In this document: positions 8,079 through 16,046 of the stretch, in pieces
Layout of the letters: every line of letters begins with the position of its first letter
Position numbering within the stretch: the stretch's first letter is position 1
DNA from: DASQFQ01 sp963805525
Lineage (GTDB): Bacteria; Actinomycetota; Thermoleophilia; Solirubrobacterales; Solirubrobacteraceae
Direction of reading: 5' to 3'
Assembly (NCBI GenBank): GCA_963805525.1
Contig: CAWDUT010000006.1
Location: 124,001 to 188,000, forward strand
Length of the DNA stretch: 64,000 nucleotides
Notes under the pieces: generated by a model
The model's database searches: none
What the model saw: the letters and a program-made list of their open reading frames with translations, nothing else
What the model was told of the DNA's origin: nothing
Made by a program: the position numbers and the translations under genes

Positions 8079-9065
8079 ATGGACGACGCGCTGGCCGGTA
8101 CCCGCGTGCTCATCGCGGGCGGGGAGCCGGACGACGCCAACGCGCTGGGCGCGAGCCTCGCCGCCGCAGCTGCGCAGGTGACGGTGGCGCCGGACGCCGA
8201 GGCGGCCGCCCAGGCGGCGCTTGCCGCGCGCCCCGACGTGATCATCGCGATCGGCCCCGCGGAGGCCGAGTTGCGCGACCTGCTGGACCCGCTCGAGCTG
8301 CGCTCCGGCCCGCCGCTGCTGGGCGCCTCGGACCTCGAGCCGCCCACGGGAAAGCTCGCTGCCGCGACCCGGCTGCGCGGCCTGCTCGACCGCGCCGCGC
8401 TCGACCGCCGCGTGCGCGACGTCGAGTCGGCCCTGGCGGCCCAGACCGTCGCGCGCCGGCGCGATCTCGAGTCCGCCCGCATCGAGATGCTGCGGCGGCT
8501 CGCGCTGGCGGCCGAGTACCGCGACGACAACACGCCCGAGCACATGGAGCGCGTCGCCGCGCTCGCCGCCCGGCTCGGGCAGCGGCTCGGCCTCTCGGAG
8601 CTCGCGATCACCCACATCCGCCACGCCGCGCCGCTGCACGACGTCGGCAAGATCGCCATCCCCGACTCGATCCTGCTCAAGCCCGGCCGGCTGTCGGCCG
8701 CCGAGTTCGAGGTGGTCAAGACCCACGCCGAGGCGGGCGCGCGCGTGCTCGCGGAGGGCGAGTCGGAGCTGCTCGAGGTGGCCGAGAGCATCGCCCGCTC
8801 CCACCACGAGCGCTGGGACGGCACCGGCTACCCCGACGCGCTGGCGGGCGCCGACATCCCGCTCGTGGGGCGGCTCGTCCACGTCGCCGACGTGTTCGAC
8901 GTGCTCGTCCATGAGCGCCCGTACAAGGAAGCGTTCAGCGTCGAGGACGCCGCCGCGGAGATCGAGGGCGGCGCCGGGACGCAGTTCGATCCGGAGGTGG
9001 TCGAGGCGTTCGCCGACCTCGGCCCGCGCGTCTGGCTGGCCGCGCCCGGCGTGTACGGCGGCTGA
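8079..9065 (+). CDS. HD-GYP phosphodiesterase with degenerate receiver domain
   Basis: This 328-residue cytoplasmic protein has an N-terminal receiver-like domain (about 5-110) in which the phosphoacceptor strand reads VIIAIGPAE and lacks the Asp. The HD-GYP domain (about 145-320) has HDVGK at 187-191 and the HHERWDGTGYP signature. HD-GYP enzymes hydrolyse c-di-GMP, or related cyclic dinucleotides, to linear products or GMP. The lost Asp suggests control by something other than a histidine kinase, perhaps by partner binding or by the divergent Ser/Thr kinase. Confidence 0.9.
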   Translation: MDDALAGTRVLIAGGEPDDANALGASLAAAAAQVTVAPDAEAAAQAALAARPDVIIAIGPAEAELRDLLDPLELRSGPPLLGASDLEPPTGKLAAATRLRGLLDRAALDRRVRDVESALAAQTVARRRDLESARIEMLRRLALAAEYRDDNTPEHMERVAALAARLGQRLGLSELAITHIRHAAPLHDVGKIAIPDSILLKPGRLSAAEFEVVKTHAEAGARVLAEGESELLEVAESIARSHHERWDGTGYPDALAGADIPLVGRLVHVADVFDVLVHERPYKEAFSVEDAAAEIEGGAGTQFDPEVVEAFADLGPRVWLAAPGVYGG

Positions 9066-9075
9066 CCTAAACGGC

Positions 9076-9102
9076 TCAAGTTTCGCGCTGACAGCCCCGA
9101 TA
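9076..9102 (+). promoter_or_regulatory. Sigma28 (FliA/WhiG)-like promoter
   Basis: TCAAGTTT at 9076-9083 and CCGATA at 9097-9102 resemble the FliA consensus TAAAGTTT-N11-GCCGATAA. The -10 ends eight bases before the ATG of the CAP lipoprotein, implying a very short leader. Confidence 0.5.
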
Positions 9103-9110
9103 GGGGGTCT

Positions 9111-10028
9111 ATGAAGCGCGCCGCGCTGCTCCCTGCTCTCCTGGCCGCCGCGAGCCTCGCAGGCTGCGGCTCCAGCGGTGCTCCGTCGACGCCCCAGACC
9201 GCCGCCGGCGGCCGCGTCGGGCCGATGAGCATCGGGGTCACCGGCGGGCAGCTCGGCGGCGCAATCACCGACACCAGCGGCGGTCGCGAGCAGGAGCTCT
9301 CCAAGGCCCGCAAGATCGACCCGCGCGTGCTGCGCCAGGCGCCGAACCTCAACGAGGGCGTCGCCGGCGCGACCGACTGCGCCAACGCGGACCTGCAGCC
9401 GGACACGACCAACCTCCCCACGATCTCCGACGCCACGTTCTGCCTGCTCAACGCCGAGCGCGCCGCGCGCGGCCTGACCGCGCTGAAGCCCGACCGCCAG
9501 CTGCAGCGCGCCGCGCTCGCGCACGGCGGGGACATGGTCGATCACCAGTACTTCGCCCACGAGGCGCGCGACGGCTCCGCGCCCGCCGAGCGCATCCGCG
9601 CCACCGGCTACCTGTCGGGCGGCGGCGCCTGGCGGATCGGCGAGAACCTCGCGTGGGGCACCGGCGACCTCGCCACCCCGCGGTCGATCATGGCCGCCTG
9701 GATGCACTCGCCCGGCCACCGCGCGAACATCCTCCAGCGCGACTACCGCCAGATCGGCTTCGGCGTGATCGCCGGCAACCCGAACGCGAAGGACGGCTCC
9801 GGCGCCACCTACGTGACCGAGTTCGGCGTCGTCCAGTCGGCGCGGGTCGCCTCGCGCCTGAACGGCGCCCGCGCCGGCGCCAAGAAGCGCGCGAAGAAGC
9901 GTTCCGCCGCCCGCCGCCAGAAGGCCCGCATGCGCGCCCGCCGCGCCCGCATCGCGCTCGTCGTGCGCCACCACCGGCACCGCCGGACCGTGGGCCGCGT
10001 CGCCCGCGTGAGCGCCGGCCTCAACTAG
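9111..10028 (+). CDS. Secreted CAP (SCP/PR1) domain lipoprotein
   Basis: A 305-residue protein with a lipoprotein signal peptide (lipobox LAGC, about residues 17-20). A CAP domain (about 125-250) carries the typical HSPGHRANIL and GENLAWG motifs with conserved His/Glu residues. The last 50 residues are extremely Arg/Lys rich (KKRAKKRSAARRQ), which may bind cell-wall polymers or nucleic acid. Bacterial CAP proteins are extracellular; their activities are poorly defined. A sigma28-like promoter lies directly upstream, suggesting co-expression with motility or development genes. Confidence 0.88.
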   Translation: MKRAALLPALLAAASLAGCGSSGAPSTPQTAAGGRVGPMSIGVTGGQLGGAITDTSGGREQELSKARKIDPRVLRQAPNLNEGVAGATDCANADLQPDTTNLPTISDATFCLLNAERAARGLTALKPDRQLQRAALAHGGDMVDHQYFAHEARDGSAPAERIRATGYLSGGGAWRIGENLAWGTGDLATPRSIMAAWMHSPGHRANILQRDYRQIGFGVIAGNPNAKDGSGATYVTEFGVVQSARVASRLNGARAGAKKRAKKRSAARRQKARMRARRARIALVVRHHRHRRTVGRVARVSAGLN

Positions 10029-10084
10029 CCCCGCGCGAGCGGCGTACACTCGGCCGCACCGGCCGTCCTCACAAGGAGTTCCGC

Positions 10085-10531
10085 ATGGAGTCCTCCGATC
10101 AGCCCGCCCGCGTCCTCGTGGTCGCCAACCGCACTGCGGCGACCCCAGCGCTGATCGCCGCCGTGCAGGAGCGCGCCGAGCGCGGTCCCGCGCGCTTCAC
10201 GCTCCTCGTGCCGAACACGTCGAGCGGCGTCGAGCGCTTCGCCGATCCCGAGGACCACGCCGAGACCGAGGCGCAGCACACGCTCGAGCTCGCGCTGCCG
10301 CTGCTCGAGGAGGCGGCGGGGTCGGAGGTCACGGGCATGGTCGGCGCGCCCGAGCCGATGGACGCGATCCAGGACGCCGTCAACCTGCACGGCTTCGACG
10401 AGATCATCCTCTCGACGCTGCCGAAGCGGGTCTCGCGCTGGCTGCACCTCGACCTGCCGTCCAAGCTCAACGTCCTCGGGCTGCCCGTCACGACCGTCAC
10501 CGCGAGCGGGCGCGCGGAACGCGTCGCCTAG
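10085..10531 (+). CDS. Universal-stress-like alpha/beta protein
   Basis: This 148-residue protein starts at an ATG preceded by a good AAGGAG ribosome-binding site. It begins with an alternating strand-helix pattern (RVLVVANRTAATPALIAAV), contains FDEIILSTLPKRVSRWL and ends with LPVTTVTAS, resembling the end of a UspA-like fold. The ATP-binding GxxG-9x-G(S/T) signature is absent. The gene sits three genes before a canonical UspA. A hairpin follows its stop. Function is inferred only as stress or nucleotide-binding related. Confidence 0.72.
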   Translation: MESSDQPARVLVVANRTAATPALIAAVQERAERGPARFTLLVPNTSSGVERFADPEDHAETEAQHTLELALPLLEEAAGSEVTGMVGAPEPMDAIQDAVNLHGFDEIILSTLPKRVSRWLHLDLPSKLNVLGLPVTTVTASGRAERVA

Positions 10532-10536
10532 CCTTG

Positions 10537-10554
10537 ACGGGGCCTTGACCCCGT
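10537..10554 (+). terminator. Stem-loop after the stress-like gene
   Basis: ACGGGG and CCCCGT arms around a 6-base loop, five bases after the stop at 10531. There is no clear U-tract, so termination is likely weak. Confidence 0.4.
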
Positions 10555-10628
10555 TCCTCTACTGGATGCAGGTGCTGATCGTGGTGTGCGTGCTCGCGAG
10601 CATCGTGATCGCGATCGTCAAGCTCTGA
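10545..10628 (+). CDS. Candidate tiny membrane peptide
   Basis: A frame from TTG at 10545 (27 residues) or ATG at 10566 (20 residues) encodes an almost entirely hydrophobic helix, VLIVVCVLASIVIAIVKL, with a positively charged end. The TTG lies inside the hairpin at 10537-10554, making the ATG more plausible. It overlaps the 3' end of the opposite PHP gene by 11 bases. This could be a genuine small membrane protein or a chance frame; codon use (mostly G/C third bases) is compatible with coding. Confidence 0.35.
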   Translation: MTPFLYWMQVLIVVCVLASIVIAIVKL

Positions 10629-11397
10629 GCCCGAGCCGGCGTAGGAAGCCGGCCTCCTTGGGCAGCGGCGGCCGCTCCGGGAGCGGCGTGCCGTCGAGGA
10701 TCGCGCGCGGGACTCCCTCGGTCATCCACGGCTGCAGCTCGGTGAGGCCCGGCAGCTCGCGCTCGAGCGAGGTGAAGCCGTCGTTGAGGCCGGGCCGGCG
10801 CTTGACCGCGTCGTGGGCGTCGGACGCGACGACGTGGACGACGCCGGTGCGCAGCATCGTGGCGGTGAGGCGCCGCACGGTCGAGCCGAAGCCGCCGGTC
10901 ATCGAGCCGGCGGTGATCTGCACCAGCACGCCCGCGTCGACCAGGCGCTGCAGCCGCTCCGGGTCGCGGTGGAAGGCCGGGCAGCGCTCCGGGTGGGCGA
11001 GCAGGACGCGGTGCCCGCGGCCGAGCAGGTCGAGCACCAGCGGCTCGAAGGCCCCGATCGCGGGCGAGAACGGGCTCTCGACCAGCAGGTAGGGCCCGCC
11101 GCCGAGCGCCAGCGTGCGCAGCGTGGCGTCGTCGAGGTCCCCGAGCCGCCACATCGCGATCTCGCCGCCCGGCAGCACCTCGAGCGGGATCTCCGCCGCC
11201 GCCAGCGCGGGCCTCAGCACCTCCAGCCCCGCGGCCACGCGCGCCGCGTCGATGCTGCGGTCGTCGTTGATGTGCGGCGTCGCGAGGATCGTCCGCGTGC
11301 CCGCCGCGACCGCCACGCGGGCCAGCTCGAGCGACCCTTCGACCGTCGGCGGGCCGTCGTCGACGCCCGGGAGGATGTGGGAGTGCAGGTCGATCAC
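10618..11397 (-). CDS. CpsB/YwqE-like PHP protein tyrosine phosphatase
   Basis: This 259-residue protein from a GTG start opens with the metal-binding motif MIDLHSHILPGVDDGP, then ATPHI, LLAHPERCP and VASDAHD, the full ligand set of the CpsB/CapC/YwqE group. These manganese-dependent enzymes remove phosphate from tyrosine kinases that control capsule or exopolysaccharide chain length. No BY-kinase is adjacent, so its partner is elsewhere. It is divergent from uspA. Confidence 0.87.
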   Translation of the reverse strand: MIDLHSHILPGVDDGPPTVEGSLELARVAVAAGTRTILATPHINDDRSIDAARVAAGLEVLRPALAAAEIPLEVLPGGEIAMWRLGDLDDATLRTLALGGGPYLLVESPFSPAIGAFEPLVLDLLGRGHRVLLAHPERCPAFHRDPERLQRLVDAGVLVQITAGSMTGGFGSTVRRLTATMLRTGVVHVVASDAHDAVKRRPGLNDGFTSLERELPGLTELQPWMTEGVPRAILDGTPLPERPPLPKEAGFLRRLGLRA

Positions 11398-11409
11398 GCG
11401 GGGTTCACT

Positions 11410-11415
11410 TATGAT
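11410..11415 (+). promoter_or_regulatory. Putative -10 element of uspA
   Basis: TATGAT, eight bases before the ATG at 11424, would place the transcription start at or next to the start codon, suggesting a leaderless message. No convincing -35 was identified. Confidence 0.35.
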
Positions 11416-11423
11416 CGCGCACC

Positions 11424-11867
11424 ATGTTCAGCTCAATTGTGGTGGGGACGGACGGATCCGAGACGGCGGGCAAGGCGGTCCTGCAAGCGACTGAGCTGGC
11501 GCGGCAGGTGGGAGCCTCCGTCAGCCTCGTGTCCGCGTACGAGCCGGTGTCCGGCAACCGGCTCCGCGAGGAGAAGCGCGAGGTGCCGAAGGACATGGAG
11601 TGGATGGTCAACCCGCGCGAGGACGTCGAGGCCACGCTCAAGGAGGCGGCCGAGAACGTCGAGGGCGCGGGCGTGAAGGTCGACACCTTCGCGCGCGAGG
11701 GCGACGCGGCCGACGCGATCCTCGACGTGGCGGAGGAGACCAACGCCGACCTGATCGTGGTCGGCAACAAGGGCATGACCGGCACCAAGCGCTTCCTGCT
11801 CGGCTCGGTGCCGAACAAGGTCTCGCACCACGCGCCCTGCAGCGTGCTGATCATCCGGACGACCTGA
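11424..11867 (+). CDS. Universal stress protein UspA family
   Basis: A 147-residue single Usp domain. It begins SSIVVGTDGSETAGKAV and has the ATP-binding signature GNKGMTGTKRFLLGSVPNKV near residues 118-137, so it belongs to the nucleotide-binding class. It should be cytoplasmic and respond to stress or stasis. It is divergent from the PHP phosphatase (26-base gap) and convergent with the subtilase, with a small hairpin between the two stops. Confidence 0.93.
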   Translation: MFSSIVVGTDGSETAGKAVLQATELARQVGASVSLVSAYEPVSGNRLREEKREVPKDMEWMVNPREDVEATLKEAAENVEGAGVKVDTFAREGDAADAILDVAEETNADLIVVGNKGMTGTKRFLLGSVPNKVSHHAPCSVLIIRTT

Positions 11868-11876
11868 GTCTTCAGG
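11863..11876. terminator. Small stem-loop between convergent uspA and subtilase
   Basis: CCTGA-GTCT-TCAGG overlaps both stop regions. It is short, could act in both directions, and has no U-run. Confidence 0.3.
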
Positions 11877-13257
11877 GCGTCACGGCGCGCGCCGCGTCGA
11901 CCATGCCCGCGCCGTAGCGCGAGTCGGGGCCGGGCGTGCCGAGGTCGCGCGCCGTCGCCTTCAGCCGCGCCTCGACCTGCGCGGGCGACGGGTTGCGGCC
12001 GATGACGCCGGAGGCGATCACCAGCGCGGCGGTCGCGGACACGTGCGGCGCCGCCATCGACGTGCCGACGTAGCCGCTCGGCAGCCCGAAGTGGCGCACC
12101 GACCGCGTGGAGTAGGTCATCTGGTAGATGTCGCGGCCGGCCGGCTCTGCGCCGGGGCGGCAGTTCGGGTCGCCGGGGATGTCGGCGTCGAGGCCGCCAC
12201 CGGGCGCGGAGATGTCGAGGTTGCTGCCCGAGTTGGAGTAGTCCGCCTGGCACAGGTGCTCGGTGGTCGCGCCGACCGACATCACGTCGCTCGCGCGCGC
12301 CGGGTACGCGACCGCGTGGGCGGAGAAGTTGCCCGAGGCGCCGATCACGAGCGCGCCCTTGCGGCGGGCGTAGCGGAGCGCGTCGAGGATGTCGGGGATC
12401 TGGCCGCGGGTGACGCTCGAGTCGAACTCGAACGAGAGGTTGATGACCTTGGCGCCCTTGCGGGCGGCGTAGCGCAGGCCGGCGCTGATCGCGACCGAGT
12501 CGCCGGTGCCGGCGCGGTCGAGCACGCGGACCGGCATCAGCCGCACGCCGTAGGCGAGCCCGGTGACGCCGATGCCGTTGCCGGTCGTCTCGGCGATCGT
12601 GCTCGCGACGTGGGTGCCGTGGCCGTTGAGGTCGTCGGGATAGGCGTCGTCGTCGACGAAGTCGAAGCCCCTGAGGAAGCGGTTGAGCAGGTCGGGCGAG
12701 CGCCGGAAGCCGCGGTGCCTGGCGTAGGCGACGCCGGTGTCGAGCACGGCGACCTTGACGCCGGCCCCGCCCGGGCGGCCGACCGCGTTGAGGCGATCCC
12801 ACGCCGCCGGCGCGTTGACGCCGGACTCGGGGCCGAAGTTCCACTGCAGCGCCTGCCAACCGCCGAGCACGCCGGAGTTGCCCTTGTCGTTGGGCACGTA
12901 GCTGGCGTGGGCGACCACGTTCGGGTAGGCGTCGAGGACGCCGGGGCGGCGCTTCAGCTCCGCGATCGTGGCAGCGACGCTCTCGCCGTCCTTGATCTTC
13001 AGGACGCGCGTGTAGGGCGCGAAGATGTACGGGTCACCGGCGCCGGTGGCGCGCTGGGCCGCCGCGCGCACGCGCTTGGTGGCGGTGGGCTTGTAGCGGA
13101 CGATGACCTCGTTGGGCACGTACGCGGTACCGGCGTGCACGTTCGGCGGCGTCGAGGTCGCCGCGCCTACTCCGGGCGCATGCACGAACACGCCGGCCAG
13201 GAGGCCGGCGAGCAGGAGGAGGGAGCGGCGGAGAGGGCGGGGGAACGGCAAGGGCAA
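11872..13257 (-). CDS. Secreted subtilisin-like serine protease (S8)
   Basis: This 461-residue preproprotein from a TTG start has a signal peptide (basic start then LLLLAGLLAGVFV, cleavage near AGA/A-T). A prodomain (about 40-115) contains YVPNEVIVRYKP. The catalytic domain has Asp in VAVLDTGVAY, His in NGHGTHVAST, the oxyanion region ASGNFSAHAVAYPA and Ser in GTSMAAPHVSA. It is an extracellular endopeptidase. The gene is single, with a 10-bp palindrome (13268-13277) just upstream. Confidence 0.93.
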   Translation of the reverse strand: MPLPFPRPLRRSLLLLAGLLAGVFVHAPGVGAATSTPPNVHAGTAYVPNEVIVRYKPTATKRVRAAAQRATGAGDPYIFAPYTRVLKIKDGESVAATIAELKRRPGVLDAYPNVVAHASYVPNDKGNSGVLGGWQALQWNFGPESGVNAPAAWDRLNAVGRPGGAGVKVAVLDTGVAYARHRGFRRSPDLLNRFLRGFDFVDDDAYPDDLNGHGTHVASTIAETTGNGIGVTGLAYGVRLMPVRVLDRAGTGDSVAISAGLRYAARKGAKVINLSFEFDSSVTRGQIPDILDALRYARRKGALVIGASGNFSAHAVAYPARASDVMSVGATTEHLCQADYSNSGSNLDISAPGGGLDADIPGDPNCRPGAEPAGRDIYQMTYSTRSVRHFGLPSGYVGTSMAAPHVSATAALVIASGVIGRNPSPAQVEARLKATARDLGTPGPDSRYGAGMVDAARAVTP

Positions 13258-13267
13258 CTAAGGAACA

Positions 13268-13277
13268 GTGTCGACAC
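13268..13277. promoter_or_regulatory. 10-bp palindrome upstream of the subtilase
   Basis: GTGTCGACAC is a perfect inverted repeat 11 bases before the TTG start of the protease. It may be an operator half-core, but short palindromes are frequent by chance. Confidence 0.2.
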
Positions 13278-13328
13278 GAAGAAGTTTCACCACAAGGGGG
13301 CAGACGCGACTTATTCGCCCCGGAGACA

Positions 13329-13784
13329 ATGGCGCGAATGGATAAGGAATTCATGGCGATCGCGATCGCCGAGGCGGAAAAGGCGCTCGCGCACGAGGAT
13401 GTCCCGGTCGGCGCGGTGGTCGTCCACCAGGGCGAGGTCGTGGGCGCCGGGCACAACGAGCGCGAGCGCCGGCAGGACCCGACCGCGCACGCCGAGACGC
13501 TCGCGCTGCAGGCCGCGGCCCGCCACCGCGGGAGCTGGCGGCTGCTCGACTGCACGCTCTACGTCACGCTCGAGCCGTGCGCCATGTGCGCGGGCGCGAT
13601 CGTCCTCGCGCGCGTGCCGCGCGTGGTCTACGGCACGGCGGACCCGAAGGCGGGCGCCGCCGGCAGCGTCCTCGACGTGCTCGCCGAGCCGCGCCTGAAC
13701 CACCGCCCGCTGGTCGAGGGCGGCGTGCTGGCGGACGAATGCGCGGGGCTCCTGCGCGAGTTCTTCGCCGCCCGGAGGGGCTGA
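13329..13784 (+). CDS. tadA: tRNA-specific adenosine deaminase
   Basis: A 151-residue cytidine-deaminase-fold enzyme with the zinc and catalytic motifs HAETLAL (His, Glu) and PCAMC (two Cys). TadA converts A34 of tRNA-Arg(ACG) to inosine. Start ATG at 13329 is chosen because GGAG lies six bases upstream; an in-frame ATG at 13338 is possible. A tRNA-Ser gene follows after 25 bases on the same strand. Confidence 0.93.
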   Translation: MARMDKEFMAIAIAEAEKALAHEDVPVGAVVVHQGEVVGAGHNERERRQDPTAHAETLALQAAARHRGSWRLLDCTLYVTLEPCAMCAGAIVLARVPRVVYGTADPKAGAAGSVLDVLAEPRLNHRPLVEGGVLADECAGLLREFFAARRG

Positions 13785-13809
13785 GTCCCGCTACCCTGAA
13801 TCCGCTCTC

Positions 13810-13899
<90 letters not shown>

Positions 13900-13901
13900 T
13901 C

Positions 13902-14831
13902 TCAAGGTGCGCGGCGACTGTCCGCCCGCGCGAACACCGGCAGCGGGGCGTCATCCACCAGCGCCCGGTAGGTCGCGGGCTTGCGGTACGCGTCGCCGCC
14001 GGTCTCGAACTCGCGGTAGGCGCGCAGCGCGTCGAGGTCGAAGGTCGCGATCAGGAGCTCCTCGTCCTCGCCGCCCTCGACGAGCTTGTGCTCGAGGCCG
14101 TTGCCCTCGCGGTCGTACCGGATGCCGCTGAACGCGACCGAGTGCCCGTTGCAGACGTCGAGCCGGGCCAGGTGGCGCTGGTCGTCGGCCGGGTCCGGCG
14201 CGGCGTAGTTGGCCATCGCGGCGCCGACCATGTTCTCGAGCGCGCGAACCCGGAACGTCCCGAGCCGGTCGGCATCCAGCCCGCACGCGTTGGGCGTGAG
14301 GATGAGCTCGGCGCCGCCCAGCATCAGCACCCGCGCCGACTCGGGGAAGTCGCGGTCGTAACAGATCATCAGGCCAACCCGGACCGGCCCGGCGCGGGTG
14401 TCGAGGTCGGCGGCGCGGAACCCGTCCCCCGGGGTCATCGCCGCCTCCATGCCGAAGTCGCAGGTGTGCACCTTGGCGTACGTCAGGACCGGCTCGCCGT
14501 GCCGGTCGATCAGCGTGGCCGTGTTGCGCGGCGCGCCGGGCCACTCCTCCAGATAGGTGATGACGATGGCGACGCCGAGCTCCCGTGCCAGTTCTCGGAA
14601 GTGCGAGACGAACGGCCCGTCGAGCGTCGTGGCGTGCGCCAGCCACGCGGCCCGCTGCGCCGGCTCGGCTCGCCAGGACGTGTAGCCGAGCTGCCATAGC
14701 TCGGGGAAGAGGACGACGTCGGCACCGGCGGCGGCCGCGTCCCGGCACAGCCGCTCCCCGTCGCGCAGCGCGAGCTCGGGATCGGCGCCGCGGCTGCGCG
14801 CCTGGACGAGGGCGACGTTCAGCGAGCTCAT
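13902..14831 (-). CDS. Carbon-nitrogen hydrolase (nitrilase superfamily)
   Basis: This 309-residue protein starts at an ATG overlapping the methyltransferase stop (ATGA). It has the Glu-Lys-Cys triad: Glu in LFPELWQLGY, Lys in TYAKVHTCDF and Cys in GLMICYDRDFPE. These cytoplasmic enzymes cleave amides or carbamates; the substrate is unclear, with N-carbamoyl-putrescine-like or omega-amidase-like activities possible. It is translationally coupled to the upstream O-methyltransferase. Confidence 0.9.
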   Translation of the reverse strand: MSSLNVALVQARSRGADPELALRDGERLCRDAAAAGADVVLFPELWQLGYTSWRAEPAQRAAWLAHATTLDGPFVSHFRELARELGVAIVITYLEEWPGAPRNTATLIDRHGEPVLTYAKVHTCDFGMEAAMTPGDGFRAADLDTRAGPVRVGLMICYDRDFPESARVLMLGGAELILTPNACGLDADRLGTFRVRALENMVGAAMANYAAPDPADDQRHLARLDVCNGHSVAFSGIRYDREGNGLEHKLVEGGEDEELLIATFDLDALRAYREFETGGDAYRKPATYRALVDDAPLPVFARADSRRAP

Positions 14832-15406
14832 GCCGCGTGCGTCACCAGCAGCGTGCCGGCGCCGATCGGGACGAGCGCCGAGGTGACCGTCGGCTCGGAG
14901 TCGACCAGCGCCCGGAACGCCTCGACCTCGCCCGCGTGCGAGATCACGTTGTCGACCACCAGCAGCCCGGGGCTCGCCAGCGCGCGCAGCAGGTCGGGCC
15001 ACCAGCGCGTGTAGAGCGGGCGCTCGGCGTCGAGGAAGACGAAGTCGAACGCGCCGTCGGCGCTGTTGGCGAGCACCTCCCCGCCGTCGTCCTCGACGAG
15101 CTCGATCGCGTCGGCGAGGTCCGTCGCCGCGAAGTTCTCGCGTGCCTGCCGCGCGCGCCGGGCGTCGAGCTCCACGGTCAGCACCCTGCCGGCGGTGGCG
15201 TCGGCCAGCCAGAGGGTGGAGTAGCCGTTGGAGGTCCCGAGCTCCAGCACGCGCCGCGCGCGCGTCGCGCGGATGAGCACGGCGAGCATCCGCGCCGTCT
15301 CGGGCTCGACGTTGCGCAGGCGCTGCGTGCGGTCCGGCAGCTCCGCGTCGTGCTCGCGCCCGCTCGCCCACAGCTCGTCGAGGTACCGCTCCAGCTCCGC
15401 GTCCAT
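14828..15406 (-). CDS. Class I SAM O-methyltransferase (caffeoyl-CoA OMT-like)
   Basis: A 192-residue protein with motif I VLELGTSNGYSTLWLA, an acidic motif TVELD, and FDFVFLDAERPLYTRWW and LLVVDNV, typical of the metal-dependent OMT group. It probably methylates a small catechol-like or hydroxyl substrate. It is first in a two-gene unit with the nitrilase-like hydrolase and lies 12 bases after the TetR gene on the same strand, so all three may be co-transcribed. Confidence 0.88.
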   Translation of the reverse strand: MDAELERYLDELWASGREHDAELPDRTQRLRNVEPETARMLAVLIRATRARRVLELGTSNGYSTLWLADATAGRVLTVELDARRARQARENFAATDLADAIELVEDDGGEVLANSADGAFDFVFLDAERPLYTRWWPDLLRALASPGLLVVDNVISHAGEVEAFRALVDSEPTVTSALVPIGAGTLLVTHAA

Positions 15407-15418
15407 CGCTACTGGAGC

Positions 15419-16021
15419 TTAAGCGCGCGCGAGGCCGAGGACGCCGCGGGCGACGCGCTCGGCGAGCTCCTCGTCGTGCGGCCGCCCCGCCACGACCATC
15501 GCGAGCCCCTCGATCGCGCCGAGTAGCGCGGCGGCGAGCGGCGGGCCGGCCGGGATCGAGCCGTCGCGGCGGCCGGCCTCGATCAGTGCGGTCAGGCGGT
15601 CGATGTTCCGCCGCTCGACCTCGCGCACCGCGCGGCCGACAGGATGCTCGCGCCGGTCGAACTCCATCCGCAGGGCCATCATCACCCGCGCGACGTCGCG
15701 GCGGCAGAACGCGATGTGCCCGCGCGCGAGCGCGATCAGGACCGCGACCGGGTCGTCCTCGCGCTGCGCGGGCTCCCAGACCTCGTCCTCCCACGTCGCC
15801 GCGACCCACTCGACGACCGCCAGCGCCAGCTCCTCCTTCCCGGCGAACTGGTGGTACAGAGCGCCGCGCGTGTAACCGGCCTCGCTCGCGACCTGCTCGA
15901 GGATCAGGTTGCCGTAGCCGGCGCGGGAGAGGCCGCGGGCCGCCGCCTCCAGCAGCGCGGCGCGCGTGGTCGCGCGGCGCTGGGCCTGGGTCCGTCGCGG
16001 CGGTAAGTTAGATACATGCAT
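15419..16021 (-). CDS. TetR-family transcriptional regulator
   Basis: This 200-residue protein starts MHVSNLPPRRTQAQR. The HTH (about 18-65) reads LLEAAARGLSRAGYGNLILEQVASEAGYTRGALYHQFAGKEEL; the C-terminal helical domain is a ligand/dimer region. Its ATG lies inside an 18-bp near-palindrome (16012-16029), the likely operator. This implies autorepression and control of the divergent DUF2867 gene 25 bases away. Confidence 0.9.
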   Translation of the reverse strand: MHVSNLPPRRTQAQRRATTRAALLEAAARGLSRAGYGNLILEQVASEAGYTRGALYHQFAGKEELALAVVEWVAATWEDEVWEPAQREDDPVAVLIALARGHIAFCRRDVARVMMALRMEFDRREHPVGRAVREVERRNIDRLTALIEAGRRDGSIPAGPPLAAALLGAIEGLAMVVAGRPHDEELAERVARGVLGLARA

Positions 16022-16029
16022 GAATGTAT
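16012..16029. promoter_or_regulatory. Putative TetR operator
   Basis: ATACATGCATGAATGTAT is an 18-bp near-perfect palindrome with one mismatched pair, AT-rich against its surroundings. It overlaps the TetR start codon and a possible -10 (TATGAT, 16027-16032) of the divergent DUF2867 gene. Confidence 0.65.
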
Positions 16030-16046
16030 GATACCTTGCCGGCCAG

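Noticed and set aside
9776..10028. Lys/Arg-rich tail of the CAP lipoprotein as a separate small gene
   Set aside because: It is in frame with and continuous from the CAP domain, with no internal ribosome site.
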